In this document: in pieces, positions 17,054-26,503 of the stretch
Numbering within the stretch: the stretch's first letter is position 1
Layout of the letters: every line of letters begins with the position of its first letter
Origin: Lachnospiraceae bacterium
Lineage (GTDB): Bacteria > Bacillota > Clostridia > Lachnospirales > Lachnospiraceae
Length of the DNA: 39,875 bases
Direction: 5' to 3'
Assembly: GCA_029338675.1 (NCBI GenBank)
Contig: JAQYAV010000003.1
Span: 1 to 39,875 of the forward strand
Translations under genes and position numbers: made by a program
Notes under the pieces: model-generated
Seen by the model: only the letters and a program-made list of their open reading frames with translations
The model's database searches: none
What the model was told of the DNA's origin: nothing

Positions 17054-19006
17054 TTATGCAGTTCCCATTAATGATGATAAATAGCTTTGTTGCTGTTGAA
17101 GCTTTGCCATTGCCTTCTCCATTGCAGCAAACTGTTCATAATACTTGTCTTCTAGCTTACTAAGCTTTTCATTCATCTTATCTACTTCGCTGTCCTTTTC
17201 CTTAATTTCATTATCCATAGTAATGTCATTATAAAAAGTAAGTGAATGACTAGCTTCATTTCTTGCCATTGCCTTAGATAAGGACGAATAAAGACTCTGA
17301 CCAATTCCCACATTATCCTTATCGCCAACAAATATCTGAGATAGTATTTCTGGTTTTTCATTAAGTGTATTCATCAACTTATTCTCTTCTGATGCATATA
17401 ATGGGTCATCCTTATCACCTAATATATGCAGCTTACCCTTTTCAGAGTAGTCTCCTGTTACTATTCCAAGTGAAGCCAATGTATATGTTGCCTCATTACC
17501 ATCCTTGTCAGTAACTTTTATTCCTTTATTAAGAATTTCTCTCATACTAGAAAGAAGATTATTTATTGTATCATCTCTTCTAAGTAAACCAGTTTTTGCT
17601 TTCTTTTCCCACTGCTCTATTTGATTATCTGATAGTTTAGTCTTTTCCTCATCAGTAAGAGGCTCATACTCTGGTTTTTTCTCATTGTAGAGTGTGTTCA
17701 TCTCATCAATAAGCTCATTATATTTCTTTACAAAATTCTTAATTGTATTATAAACACCCTCTGTGTCAGCTCCAACCTCTACATTAACCGCTGTATTGTT
17801 AGTAAATACACCTGTTGTTTTATCATATGTACCAGTAACACCTTTTGCAGTAATAGTAAGACCATTTAATTCAAAAGTATTACTGTTTCCTGTGTATTCC
17901 ACACCATTATATTCAATTATCGCATCCTGCGCATCAATTTTTGTTGCTCCTGCTGCTCTACTTAACCCAAGGATATCCAAAGCATTTGAATCAGAAGAAG
18001 TAATATCAAAATCATATTCCGCTCCAGTTGAAGATGCATTTATATAAAATCTTCCCTGGTTTGCATCAAAATTAGCTGTCACTCCCATCTTTGACAATGC
18101 ATCTGTAAAATCTGATATTTTTGAGTCCTTATCTACGACAAAATCCTTGCCCTTAATGCTAAATGAAGTTCCCACAGCAATTCCAATATCTGCTAATTTA
18201 GTACCACTAGTAATGTCGGCACTTGAAAATGTGCTTTTTACTCTCAAATCAGTATTTGCACTTAGAGTAGGCTTATTTCCTGCATCATCCTTTGAGTAAT
18301 CTAGTTTTGCATCTAAGCCAAGATCTGCACTTTTTATATTATATGCCGAACCTGTTATAACTCCATCCTTATCCTTTTTCTCAGAGTTATTTGTAAATAC
18401 AAGCTTTCCGTCTTCAATACCTGCGCTTAATTTGGCAAAGTCTTCTGATTCGGATAATTTCTTGTTAAGTTCATCAATATTAGCAACACCATTATCTCCC
18501 GTACCACCAAGTTCAAAAGTGATACTCTTTGTATTATCTGCATTACTTACAGTAATAGTCTTTCCAACTAAATCGCTTGTATTTCCATCTGAATCAAGCA
18601 TATCGGCAAAATTAACAGAACTTCCTGCGCTAGAATATGTATCATATGTTCCGCCATTTTTCTTAATATTTGCTCCTGTAAGATATGCCGATGAAGCTAA
18701 CTGCTTTACTGACACAGAATGAGCACCATTAGGTGCGCCACTACCAGCTTTAATTGATACCTTTGATTCATCACTGGATTTCGCAACCTTTGATTTAAAG
18801 GAACTAGGCAATCTCATATTTGATACTTCTGTCTTAAAAAAATCGTACAGCTTTGTATTCAAGCCTTGCCAGGCTTCCTTTTTCCACTGCAAAAGTTGCT
18901 TTTCTTTTTTAATATTATCAACCTTGGCAGAACTAGCCTGAACTAATTCTTTTACCATACTCTCTGTATCCATACCAGATACGAGACCAGTCATTCTCAT
19001 TGACAT
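17054..19006 (-). CDS. fliD: Flagellar filament cap protein FliD
   Basis: 650 residues. The N-terminus RMTGLVSGMDTESMVKELV and LLQWKKEAWQGLNTKLYDFF are FliD N-domain motifs. The C-terminal block has IKNFVKKYNELIDEMNTLYNEKKPEYEPLT, LLRRDDTINNL and a helical end (EDKYYEQFAAMEKAMAKLQQQQSYLSSL). The protein forms the cap at the filament tip and promotes flagellin polymerisation. The middle (~150-390) is a long Ser/Thr/Asp-rich insert, making it longer than the ~500-residue Bacillus protein. AGGAGG lies 8 nt upstream of the ATG. It follows flaG by 12 nt. Confidence 0.94.
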   Translation of the reverse strand: MSMRMTGLVSGMDTESMVKELVQASSAKVDNIKKEKQLLQWKKEAWQGLNTKLYDFFKTEVSNMRLPSSFKSKVAKSSDESKVSIKAGSGAPNGAHSVSVKQLASSAYLTGANIKKNGGTYDTYSSAGSSVNFADMLDSDGNTSDLVGKTITVSNADNTKSITFELGGTGDNGVANIDELNKKLSESEDFAKLSAGIEDGKLVFTNNSEKKDKDGVITGSAYNIKSADLGLDAKLDYSKDDAGNKPTLSANTDLRVKSTFSSADITSGTKLADIGIAVGTSFSIKGKDFVVDKDSKISDFTDALSKMGVTANFDANQGRFYINASSTGAEYDFDITSSDSNALDILGLSRAAGATKIDAQDAIIEYNGVEYTGNSNTFELNGLTITAKGVTGTYDKTTGVFTNNTAVNVEVGADTEGVYNTIKNFVKKYNELIDEMNTLYNEKKPEYEPLTDEEKTKLSDNQIEQWEKKAKTGLLRRDDTINNLLSSMREILNKGIKVTDKDGNEATYTLASLGIVTGDYSEKGKLHILGDKDDPLYASEENKLMNTLNEKPEILSQIFVGDKDNVGIGQSLYSSLSKAMARNEASHSLTFYNDITMDNEIKEKDSEVDKMNEKLSKLEDKYYEQFAAMEKAMAKLQQQQSYLSSLMGTA

Positions 19007-19018
19007 ACTAGTTTCCTC

Positions 19019-19450
19019 CTATCTTTTTTCATCAACCATAAGACCTGCTAACTCCCAAGCCTTTGCAAGCATATCAAGTGCTTTTTCTGGTGGTATTTCC
19101 TTTATAACCTCATGTGTTTCACTATCAGTAACAGTTATTGATATTCTATTTGTATCATCATGATACTTAAAGCTACACTGTGTATGCTTAATCTGCTTAT
19201 TAAGATCATCCACCGCAGCTTTGATTTTTTCAGGGGATACGTCTTTATCTGTCCTAACTGTTCCTGGATCGTAAGTTTCCCTGTTATACTGACCATCCTT
19301 GCCATCTTTTGACTTCGATAGTGTAATGTCAGTTCTACCACCAGCCTCACTATTAGGAATAGTGCTTACATGTATCTCTGGTGTCTTAGACTGTACTGAG
19401 CTACTAGAATAATTTCCTGAATTTAATCCGCCAATTCTATCGATTGCCAT
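19019..19450 (-). CDS. flaG: FlaG family flagellar protein
   Basis: 143 residues from the ATG at 19450, with GGAGG upstream; a further-upstream in-frame ATG overlaps that Shine-Dalgarno. The C-terminal ~75 residues (KIKAAVDDLNKQIKHTQCSFKYHDDTNRISITVTD, then IKEIPPEKALDMLAK) are the FlaG domain. The N-terminal half is Ser/Thr-rich and low in structure. FlaG proteins affect filament length and usually precede fliD, as here. First gene of the flaG-fliD-fliS operon; a sigma-D-like promoter is at 19534-19561. Confidence 0.88.
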   Translation of the reverse strand: MAIDRIGGLNSGNYSSSSVQSKTPEIHVSTIPNSEAGGRTDITLSKSKDGKDGQYNRETYDPGTVRTDKDVSPEKIKAAVDDLNKQIKHTQCSFKYHDDTNRISITVTDSETHEVIKEIPPEKALDMLAKAWELAGLMVDEKR

Positions 19451-19483
19451 TTTATCCACCTCCATGTGAAAAAACTGTTAAAT

Positions 19484-19513
19484 AACACCTGCCTGCACCG
19501 CAGGACAGGTGTT
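19484..19513 (-). terminator. Hairpin between csrA and flaG (weak terminator or leader element)
   Basis: A 13-bp stem (AACACCTG / CAGGTGTT outside, CCTGC / GCAGG inside, one bulged base, 3-nt loop). On the minus strand the T-run (GTTTTTT) starts about 9 nt beyond the stem, so termination may be weak. Because the flaG sigma-D promoter is upstream of it, flaG transcripts would carry the hairpin in their leader. Confidence 0.55.
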
Positions 19514-19533
19514 CAACCTATTTACTATATTAT

Positions 19534-19561
19534 TTATCGGTTTCTTATCTGCTAAAGTTTA
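19534..19561 (-). promoter_or_regulatory. Candidate sigma-D promoter of flaG-fliD-fliS
   Basis: TAAA (19558-19561), 16-nt spacer, ACCGATAA (19534-19541). The -35 matches the consensus exactly and the -10 differs at one base; the spacer is one base longer than usual. It overlaps the 3' end of csrA closely. Confidence 0.65.
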
Positions 19562-19568
19562 TACTTTT

Positions 19569-19784
19569 TTAGATAAGTTTTTTAACACTTTCTATATCAA
19601 GAGTAGCAACTACTTCTTTATTTGCCTCTTGAATCTGTGCATATATTTCTTTTCTATAAACTGGAACAGATTTAGGTGCTGAAATACCAATTTTAACCTG
19701 ATCACCTTTAACCTCTAGGATAGTGAGTTCTATATCGCTACCTATCATAATTGCTTCGCCTTGTTTTCTTGATAATGCTAACAT
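19569..19784 (-). CDS. csrA: Translational regulator CsrA
   Basis: 71 residues from the ATG at 19784, one nt after the fliW stop; the GTG nine bases earlier is inside fliW and adds nothing usual. [15 protein letters not shown] opens the family, and [12 protein letters not shown] carries the RNA-binding R44 (with R6). A C-terminal tail of ~20 residues beyond the core is present, as in Bacillus CsrA, where FliW binds. The dimer binds GGA loops in mRNA; two such sites occur in the flagellin leader. It is the last gene of the flgM-flgL-fliW transcript. Confidence 0.95.
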   Translation of the reverse strand: MLALSRKQGEAIMIGSDIELTILEVKGDQVKIGISAPKSVPVYRKEIYAQIQEANKEVVATLDIESVKKLI

Positions 19785-19785
19785 A

Positions 19786-20250
19786 TTACTCACCCGCCTT
19801 CTTCTTCATTTCCTGAATTGCTTCATATGCATTAAATTTTACTTTATATTCAGGATTCTCCACTATCACCTGCATAGCCTGTCTAGTGACAGTATTAATA
19901 ATAAATGGTCCCTTCAAATTAGCTGTCATCTTCTCTAAATCAGAAGGAATTGTCATTGTTACAAAAATCAATATATCTGCGTCTGCTGGATTACCTATTA
20001 TTTTCATTAACTCATCTTCAATAATAGGATTATAATTCTCCATTAAATCTATTGGATTAATAACTGGAAGTGCCATAAGTGGCTCCTCCATAGATTGTAA
20101 CCAGCTTATTTTTGATTTCTGCTCATTGTCAATATCATAAATAAGTGCAAAATTCTTTAAATTCTCAAAACCAATAATTCCCATTGGAAAATGAATTATC
20201 TTGTCATCCTCTACATCAATTGTCCCAAAATACTTTGTTTCTGCTACCAT
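19786..20250 (-). CDS. fliW: Flagellar assembly factor FliW
   Basis: 154 residues from the ATG at 20250 with AGGAGG 8 nt upstream (a TTG two codons earlier is not needed). [30 protein letters not shown] and the later [30 protein letters not shown] are the FliW signature. FliW binds CsrA allosterically when free and flagellin otherwise, tying flagellin translation to secretion. Its stop lies one nt before the csrA start, so the two are probably made together. Confidence 0.95.
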   Translation of the reverse strand: MVAETKYFGTIDVEDDKIIHFPMGIIGFENLKNFALIYDIDNEQKSKISWLQSMEEPLMALPVINPIDLMENYNPIIEDELMKIIGNPADADILIFVTMTIPSDLEKMTANLKGPFIINTVTRQAMQVIVENPEYKVKFNAYEAIQEMKKKAGE

Positions 20251-20284
20251 TTCCAATTCCTCCTTTTGAGTTTATTTTGTAATC

Positions 20285-21814
20285 TTATATATAATCAAGT
20301 AATGTTTTATCCATTATTTTACTTGTTGCTGCCAACGCTGACTGATATACAAGCCCCGCCTCATTAAAATCAATTATGGCTTCATCTGTTTCAACATCCT
20401 CATTCTGTGATTTCAATTCCTTAAAGGATGCAAACTGTTCTTTTACACGTGTGTCAATCATTTCAAGCTTAGACATTCTACTACCAACGTCCGATTGCAT
20501 CTGTGATATGTTTGAAGAATATTCCTGGAACACTGAGATGTTCTTAGAAAATGTTTTCTGCAAGTTTTCTTTTCTAACTGCAATTTCAACATCCATATCC
20601 TGAATCATTTTATTAATCTGGCTTACTGCATCTTTATTTCCCACATACTGTGTATCAGTAAGCAATTCCTTAAGTCTTGCCTGTACCTTTTCTGCATCCT
20701 CCATAGCTTTTAATGAATAAATTAAATCATTAACATTATTAGTTGTCTCGGCAGAAATAATCTTATTTCCCTCTGTATTAACCTGAATACTCTGATTAAA
20801 GTTAACCTCATAATATATAGGCTGGCCGCTTTCAGGCTTTGTATATTCTATTGTCTTAACTCGTCCGTCGCTTTGAACTGTATACTGCTTGCAGTCAAAA
20901 TAATGCTCTGGTCTAAGATCTCCAGGCTCAAACTGTTTCTTTGCATAAGTAACCTGAACATCAGCTGCCTGCTTAAGAGCATTATATGCATTTTCTCCAA
21001 GAATGATTTCACCTGTTTCTTTTATTACATTGATATTATTCTTACCTACACTATAATATGTAGACGCATCATCTGTTCCTTTAATTGTTATTTTATATTT
21101 TGAAATATCAATATCATTACCGTTTGCATCCTTTGCCACTAACGAAAATACTCCGTCTCCAGCATTATTTATATCATCAATTCCTTCGTATGCCAAATTA
21201 AGTCGATATACAGTTTCTGGGTTAGGTTGTCTATAAACCGCTGGATTTTTTATTGATTTATCAATCTCCGAATAGTTCAAATTATTTAATATAACATTCT
21301 TTGTATCAAAGGAAGTAGCATCGAAATGCTGTGTTATATCATATGAATATACTGACGTATCCTCTGTCTCAGTAAACGCTAACGCACGGTCTGTCTTATA
21401 TCCAGAGAATATGTATCTACCTGCATATGTAGAATTTCCCTCTGCATATATCATATCCTTCAACTCATTAAGGGAATCGATTATGGCACTTCTATTAGTA
21501 CTATTAAATGAATCTGTTGAACCTTGAACACAGTATGTTGTGATATCTGTAAGTCTCTTTGTAATATTATCAAGTGATGTAGTAGTAATATCAAACCATG
21601 AGTTTGCATCAGGAATATTTTTTTCTTTGTATTGCTGAAGCTGGTTAACTGTAGTTCTAAGCTTAAGAGCTCTAATAGCAACAACAGGGTCCTCTGACGC
21701 CTGAGTAATTTTCTTTCCAGTTGTCATCTGAGTAGTCCTTCTGTTAACCTCATTCATACTTTTTTGCATATTTCTTAGGGAATTTCCCGAAATCATCTGA
21801 TTAGTTATTCTCAT
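20285..21814 (-). CDS. flgL: Hook-filament junction protein FlgL (HAP3)
   Basis: 509 residues. MRITNQMISGNSLRNMQKSMNEVNRRTTQMTTGKKITQASEDPV is the flagellin-like N-terminal helix, and the C-terminus ends FNEAGLVYQSALAATSKIMDKTLLDYI. Between ~160 and 390 is a long insert with beta-rich repeats, so it is much longer than the ~300-residue B. subtilis FlgL. It links the FlgK ring to the filament and is exported through the flagellar apparatus. AGGAGG is 7 nt upstream of the start. It follows the second flgK by 57 nt. Confidence 0.92.
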   Translation of the reverse strand: MRITNQMISGNSLRNMQKSMNEVNRRTTQMTTGKKITQASEDPVVAIRALKLRTTVNQLQQYKEKNIPDANSWFDITTTSLDNITKRLTDITTYCVQGSTDSFNSTNRSAIIDSLNELKDMIYAEGNSTYAGRYIFSGYKTDRALAFTETEDTSVYSYDITQHFDATSFDTKNVILNNLNYSEIDKSIKNPAVYRQPNPETVYRLNLAYEGIDDINNAGDGVFSLVAKDANGNDIDISKYKITIKGTDDASTYYSVGKNNINVIKETGEIILGENAYNALKQAADVQVTYAKKQFEPGDLRPEHYFDCKQYTVQSDGRVKTIEYTKPESGQPIYYEVNFNQSIQVNTEGNKIISAETTNNVNDLIYSLKAMEDAEKVQARLKELLTDTQYVGNKDAVSQINKMIQDMDVEIAVRKENLQKTFSKNISVFQEYSSNISQMQSDVGSRMSKLEMIDTRVKEQFASFKELKSQNEDVETDEAIIDFNEAGLVYQSALAATSKIMDKTLLDYI

Positions 21815-21871
21815 ATAGAATCCTCCTTAATAGAGCACTTCAGCTTTTCAAAAGGTTCTGTTTCTAAAAAG

Positions 21872-23740
21872 CTATACTCCTGTCTGATTAATCAGCTTGT
21901 CATATACTTCATTTAATACTGATATTACCTTTGAAGCTAGTCCATATAAATTTTGAAATTTAACCAGCTCCGAAGCCTCTTCATTTTCATCTACACCACA
22001 TACTGAAGTTCTCTGATTATCAATTGTGTGTCTAATATCATCCTGATTAGCTGAAAATGTTGTTACTTTTGATATATCAACTGCCATATTAGTTGTAATG
22101 GATTGCATATACTGGGATAGTGTTCCTTGTTCAAACATAGAAGAATCTGTCAAACCAAACATCATTTTATCAAGAATTGGTCTAGCCTCAATATCACCCT
22201 GTTCAATATCCTTCTTATATGATACAACAACCTTTGATGGATCACTCTTCCACTGACTATTTAACTCCCAGTTAAGAGCAGTTAATCTGTAATAGCTCTG
22301 TGAGCTTGATGTGATTGTACCATTGCCAACCATTGTGTCCTTTAACACGAAATCATTTCCATACACATCCTTTGCTGTGTACATATCAAGTCCATCTTCC
22401 CCATTAGCGTCAACCCCAGATGTTGTCAAGTCATTCATATACCTAGAAAATGTTCTAACCATCTCATTAAGTCTAGCCATATAGTAAGGTATACCCTTTA
22501 CTTGATTTTTTTCGCCAATTACCGCTGAATGTCCAACCATGTTGTTAGGAAATTCTGCTGTTACCTCCACTCTCTTTTCATTTAACATTGTCATGTTTTC
22601 GAAAACAAAGTTGGTTAAATTTCCGTCCTTATCATAGTCTGCCTTCCAACCATCATACAAATATTCTCTACCATTAAGTCTTATACTTCCTTGACTTGGA
22701 ATATTTAGCTTATCAACATGAATAGGGCTGTCCACCTGAACTCTAACACTTGGAGGATTATCGGTCTTTGCTAGAATAGTACCAGAAAAAGCTTCTCCAT
22801 TATTACCATCTCTTATATCAAACAGACCACTTATTCTTCCCTCTGTTTTTGTAGAATTAAATTTTTCACCTGGTGTCCCATCTGGACACTTCCAATATAT
22901 GTCTACCAAGCCTTCTACATCTGTTTGGTTAACACATTCATTTCTAGGAACTACCATTAACTCCTTGTATTCCATTTCGTCAACAAGAATAGCTCCATCA
23001 ATTCTAATGCATAATGCTTCTGCTTCTGATTTAACCTGTTCTGTTCCGACACCATACATTATACTTCTTTCCTGTACATCTATATCTACATACTCAGACA
23101 ACTTATCAATACATACCCCACGCTTATCACGCAAGTCATTTGCATTTGCGCCCTTTAACTCAATACTAATTATCTGCTGAGTCAATTCATATATCTGTTT
23201 CGAAAGGGAATTGATTTCGCTTACTGCAAGCTCAACCTCATCATTAATTGTCTTTTGAGTTATCTGGAAATTATTTGCCAACTCATTTATCATATCTGTA
23301 TATGAATCAGCAGTAAGAGTATATGTAATACGCGTTGTATTATTAGATGGGTTATCTGCCACATCCTGAATTGCTGAGCTCATCAAAGAAATCCATTTTG
23401 AATATCCTGAATCGTTTGAAATCTCATTCATATATGTCTGTAGCTTAGATAAATTCTCTGACTGTGTATTATATTTGCTATATCTATTATTTGAAGCCCA
23501 ATACTTGTTGTCGTAAAAACTATTTCTAAGTCTGTCTATACTATAACTACTTACACCAGTTCCCATCATGCCGTATGACTGATGCATTCTAAGAGCCTCC
23601 GATGCTGTAGCCATAATCTTTTGTCTTGAATAGCCTTCAGTATTAGCATTTGATATATTATGTGCAGTTGTATTAAGTGCTCCTTGAAAATATGTCAAGC
23701 CTGACATACCAGTATTTAATCCAAGAAAAGTTGATGGCAT
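21872..23740 (-). CDS. flgK: Hook-associated protein FlgK (HAP1), second copy
   Basis: 622 residues. The N-terminus STFLGLNTGMSGLTYFQGALNTTAHNISNANTEGYSRQ is the HAP1 helix and ANTEGYSRQ motif. The C-terminus has ELVKFQNLYGLASKVISVLNEVYDKLI. AGGAGG lies 9 nt upstream of the ATG. It directly follows another flgK paralogue (13-nt gap) and precedes flgL. The two differ through most of their length, so they are old paralogues, not a recent tandem copy. One may form the usual junction ring and the other a second ring or a specialised filament adaptor. Confidence 0.9.
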   Translation of the reverse strand: MPSTFLGLNTGMSGLTYFQGALNTTAHNISNANTEGYSRQKIMATASEALRMHQSYGMMGTGVSSYSIDRLRNSFYDNKYWASNNRYSKYNTQSENLSKLQTYMNEISNDSGYSKWISLMSSAIQDVADNPSNNTTRITYTLTADSYTDMINELANNFQITQKTINDEVELAVSEINSLSKQIYELTQQIISIELKGANANDLRDKRGVCIDKLSEYVDIDVQERSIMYGVGTEQVKSEAEALCIRIDGAILVDEMEYKELMVVPRNECVNQTDVEGLVDIYWKCPDGTPGEKFNSTKTEGRISGLFDIRDGNNGEAFSGTILAKTDNPPSVRVQVDSPIHVDKLNIPSQGSIRLNGREYLYDGWKADYDKDGNLTNFVFENMTMLNEKRVEVTAEFPNNMVGHSAVIGEKNQVKGIPYYMARLNEMVRTFSRYMNDLTTSGVDANGEDGLDMYTAKDVYGNDFVLKDTMVGNGTITSSSQSYYRLTALNWELNSQWKSDPSKVVVSYKKDIEQGDIEARPILDKMMFGLTDSSMFEQGTLSQYMQSITTNMAVDISKVTTFSANQDDIRHTIDNQRTSVCGVDENEEASELVKFQNLYGLASKVISVLNEVYDKLINQTGV

Positions 23741-23753
23741 AGCATTTCACCTC

Positions 23754-25571
23754 CTATGAACCTAATTGTAATATTAACTGTTCTATCATCTCTGAAACAG
23801 CAGTTATGTATCTTGATGAAGCATTATATGCATGTTGGAATTTAATTAGGCTTGACAATTCTTCATCTGAAGAAACACCAACTACCTGCTGCCTTAATGC
23901 ATCTATATCAGTTACTGACTGTTCCTGTGTTTTTGCCATTGAATTGTATGTGTATCCTCTATCAGACAAATCATCTAACATTCCGGCATAATAATCCATA
24001 AAGTTACACTCTACCAATGAATTAGGACTGACTGTTGCAAATTTTACATTCCATAATTCAAGCATCGCATCTACTACCTCCTGTGCTTCAGCACCTGACT
24101 CTCTAGAAAGAGGAAGTAGTGAAGGATTTTGCATTAATTTCTCATTAATATTAATGTTACCTGCTGAATAAAGAGAATAGTAATCCTCTGGATTTTCTTC
24201 GTTGTAAACCTTAACTGTCTGTGTAGTGCCGTCCTCAAGTGTTACTGTTTTTTCTGTATATCTTGGAACACTACTTCTAACAAATAATTCTGTTCCGGAA
24301 ATATCATTATTCTTTCCCATACCAATACCAGCTTTTTCTTCATCAAGAATCTTTATTGTACTTCCATCCTTAAGTCTTACCTCTTTATTTGGGCAAAGAA
24401 TATCATTCATTCCTGCAACCATTGCATGAACCAATACATCAAATTGTGACATCAAGTTTGTTACTGTATATGGCTCAACATATTTATTAAAGTAATCTAA
24501 CTTATCAACATAATCATTTAAGTCCTGTTCGAACTTAATCATAGCCTGTTGATATTCAGCATCATTTGCAAAATTTTCTGCCAAAGGCTTTTCTGGCTTC
24601 TCAGGTACATCTGAGTAGTTACTAACAAAATAACCTCTAGCCATCATAAGTCCCTTTAATGAACCTATGTCAGTATCTGTTTCTGTTGAAGGAATCTTCT
24701 CAATGTTAAATAACGCTGACTGGTCATCCTTCCATACTGGCATAAGGAAATCAGTTGAATCAGTTGTGAAATCATATTTATCAACATAATAATCATTATC
24801 ACAAACCTTCACTGTCTCAAGCTCATAAGTTTTACCTTTTGTTACAATGCATCGGCCTTCCACGTATACCTCTGCAGTTCCGTCAACATTGTATATAACC
24901 TCGGTATTAACTAAACCGCTTAGCTCGTCTAATGCGTGATTACGAGCATCTCTATAGTCATTAGCACTCTCGACACCACCTGCTTCAATGTCAAGAATAG
25001 ATGTATTCAAATCCAATATTGTTTTAGAGAGTTCATTTATACGAGAAACCTGTTCTTTTATCTCAACATTAAGATTACGCTGATATGTGATAAGATTTGT
25101 TCTTATCTCCTTAACACGATCCAAAAATGTCTGTGCAGTTGCAATAAAAGAACTTCTTGTTACTATACTATTTGATTCCTTCTGAAGCTCCTGTAACGAA
25201 AGCCACAGATTATTCATAGTCGTATTAAAGTCTTTTCCCTCTAACTCTCCATAATATGTCTCAACCTCAGACACTGTTTCATACTGCGCCTTATAGTAAT
25301 TCATTCTGCCACTTTCTGTACGATAAGCAGCATCTGCAAAGCTATCTCTAACCTGTTTAATTTCTGCAGTAATTACACCTAAGCCCGCTCTATTTACATA
25401 AACGCCATCTCTATTTAATGACTTGTATGTACGATCTGTGAGCATAACCTGCTGTCTGCTATAGCCATCAGTCTGAGTATTCATTAAGTTGTGTGCAGTT
25501 GTATTCATGGCAAACTGATTAGTCTGTAATGCAGTTACACCAATGGACAACCTTCCCATTGTTCCGCCCAT
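23754..25571 (-). CDS. flgK: Hook-associated protein FlgK (HAP1), first copy
   Basis: 605 residues from the ATG at 25571, which has GGTGAG close upstream; the TTG at 25586 is upstream of that Shine-Dalgarno and is rejected. LSIGVTALQTNQFAMNTTAHNLMNTQTDGYSRQQVML is the HAP1 N-terminal signature, and LSSLIKFQHAYNASSRYITAVSEMIEQLI the C-terminal one. The product forms the hook-filament junction. It follows flgN by 20 nt. The N-terminal ANT-like motif is TQTDGYSRQ here, versus NANTEGYSRQ in the second copy. Confidence 0.9.
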   Translation of the reverse strand: MGGTMGRLSIGVTALQTNQFAMNTTAHNLMNTQTDGYSRQQVMLTDRTYKSLNRDGVYVNRAGLGVITAEIKQVRDSFADAAYRTESGRMNYYKAQYETVSEVETYYGELEGKDFNTTMNNLWLSLQELQKESNSIVTRSSFIATAQTFLDRVKEIRTNLITYQRNLNVEIKEQVSRINELSKTILDLNTSILDIEAGGVESANDYRDARNHALDELSGLVNTEVIYNVDGTAEVYVEGRCIVTKGKTYELETVKVCDNDYYVDKYDFTTDSTDFLMPVWKDDQSALFNIEKIPSTETDTDIGSLKGLMMARGYFVSNYSDVPEKPEKPLAENFANDAEYQQAMIKFEQDLNDYVDKLDYFNKYVEPYTVTNLMSQFDVLVHAMVAGMNDILCPNKEVRLKDGSTIKILDEEKAGIGMGKNNDISGTELFVRSSVPRYTEKTVTLEDGTTQTVKVYNEENPEDYYSLYSAGNININEKLMQNPSLLPLSRESGAEAQEVVDAMLELWNVKFATVSPNSLVECNFMDYYAGMLDDLSDRGYTYNSMAKTQEQSVTDIDALRQQVVGVSSDEELSSLIKFQHAYNASSRYITAVSEMIEQLILQLGS

Positions 25572-25591
25572 ATGCTCACCTTCCAAAATAA

Positions 25592-26113
25592 TTACTGTTT
25601 TGCGTCAAATCTTTCTGTAGTTACCCTATCCTGGTAACCATTTGTCTGTCTAAACATATCCTTTGAATATTCTGCTGTTTCAGGCGCCCTATTCAGATTC
25701 TGAAGGAGATTGATATTATATTCAATCATTGATAAAGACTCATTAATCAAGTTCTGATTATGACTGTTCACTTCCTTCAGTTTCTTCGCAAGCTTCCCTA
25801 GTTTTTCGTTAATCTCTAATAGTGGATTTCTAAATTCAGGCTGTCCCTCCAAAAAATCCGCTATATCAATTACTCTTAGTTCTTCTCGTTTGTTAATTAC
25901 ACTAGCTATATCTCTCATAGTACCATGTCTTACATTTTCCATGCCGGTAACAACATCTACCAGATATTGTTCTTTGTCTGTGGTTTCTTTCAATCTATCG
26001 AGATTATTTGAGACAATAGCTGAAGTTTTTTCCATAGATACTTCAAGGAGTTTTTCATATACAGCATATTCCTCATTAAGCTCTGTTATTAAATTCTCAA
26101 TTAAACTTGCCAT
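25592..26113 (-). CDS. flgN: FlgN-family export chaperone
   Basis: 173 residues, helical throughout. ASLIENLITELNEEYAVYEKLLEVSMEKTSAIVSNNLDRL and TDKEQYLVD are typical of FlgN, the chaperone for FlgK and FlgL. The gene lies just upstream of the two flgK genes and 18 nt after flgM, the same order as in B. subtilis (yvyG). AGGAG is 6 nt upstream of the ATG. The C-terminal tail (NRAPETAEYSKDMF) is charged and likely unstructured. Confidence 0.85.
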   Translation of the reverse strand: MASLIENLITELNEEYAVYEKLLEVSMEKTSAIVSNNLDRLKETTDKEQYLVDVVTGMENVRHGTMRDIASVINKREELRVIDIADFLEGQPEFRNPLLEINEKLGKLAKKLKEVNSHNQNLINESLSMIEYNINLLQNLNRAPETAEYSKDMFRQTNGYQDRVTTERFDAKQ

Positions 26114-26131
26114 AATATACTCCTATACATA

Positions 26132-26413
26132 TTATTTGTTTGAAAATGCTTCAATAAGCTTTGTAGTAAAATCATCATTACTAACATCATAAGTTCCATT
26201 GTCAATTCTTGACTTAATGTCACTTACCAAATCTTCTCTTATATCAGAAACTGACTTTAGAGCATTCTTTGCAACCTGCATATCTTTGCCCATACTAGAG
26301 AAAGAAACTTCATCCTTGAAGCTTGCATAGTTGGTACCGTTAGCTGCAGCTGTCTTCTTAGAACTAGTGTTACTATAAAGCTGATTAATCATATTATAAG
26401 TACCAATTCGCAT
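26132..26413 (-). CDS. flgM: Anti-sigma factor FlgM
   Basis: 93 residues. The C-terminal half KDMQVAKNALKSVSDIREDLVSDIKSRIDNGTYDVSNDD is the FlgM motif that binds FliA/sigma-D; the N-terminal part (RIGTYNMINQLYSNTSSKKT) is unstructured as expected. FlgM keeps sigma-D inactive until it is exported after hook completion, releasing late genes such as flagellin. AGGAGG lies upstream. A perfect sigma-D -10 (GCCGATAT) sits at 26447-26454, so flgM would be autoregulated. Confidence 0.88.
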   Translation of the reverse strand: MRIGTYNMINQLYSNTSSKKTAAANGTNYASFKDEVSFSSMGKDMQVAKNALKSVSDIREDLVSDIKSRIDNGTYDVSNDDFTTKLIEAFSNK

Positions 26414-26446
26414 ATAAATCCCTCCTTAATTTTTTCTTTCAATAAT

Positions 26447-26454
26447 CATATCGG
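26447..26454 (-). promoter_or_regulatory. Candidate sigma-D -10 element upstream of flgM
   Basis: GCCGATAT is an exact match to the sigma-D extended -10. No TAAA occurs at 14-16 nt upstream (the sequence there is TTTT/GTTT), so the -35 is weak or absent. The element lies about 30 nt before the flgM Shine-Dalgarno. Confidence 0.5.
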
Positions 26455-26503
26455 CTGCTTTTTCCTAAAAAACAACCCCCCAAAAATACATTTTTATTTA
26501 ATC

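Noticed and set aside
21872-25571. Single flgK split by a frameshift
   Set aside because: Both ORFs have full N- and C-terminal HAP1 signatures and separate ribosome sites, so they are paralogues.
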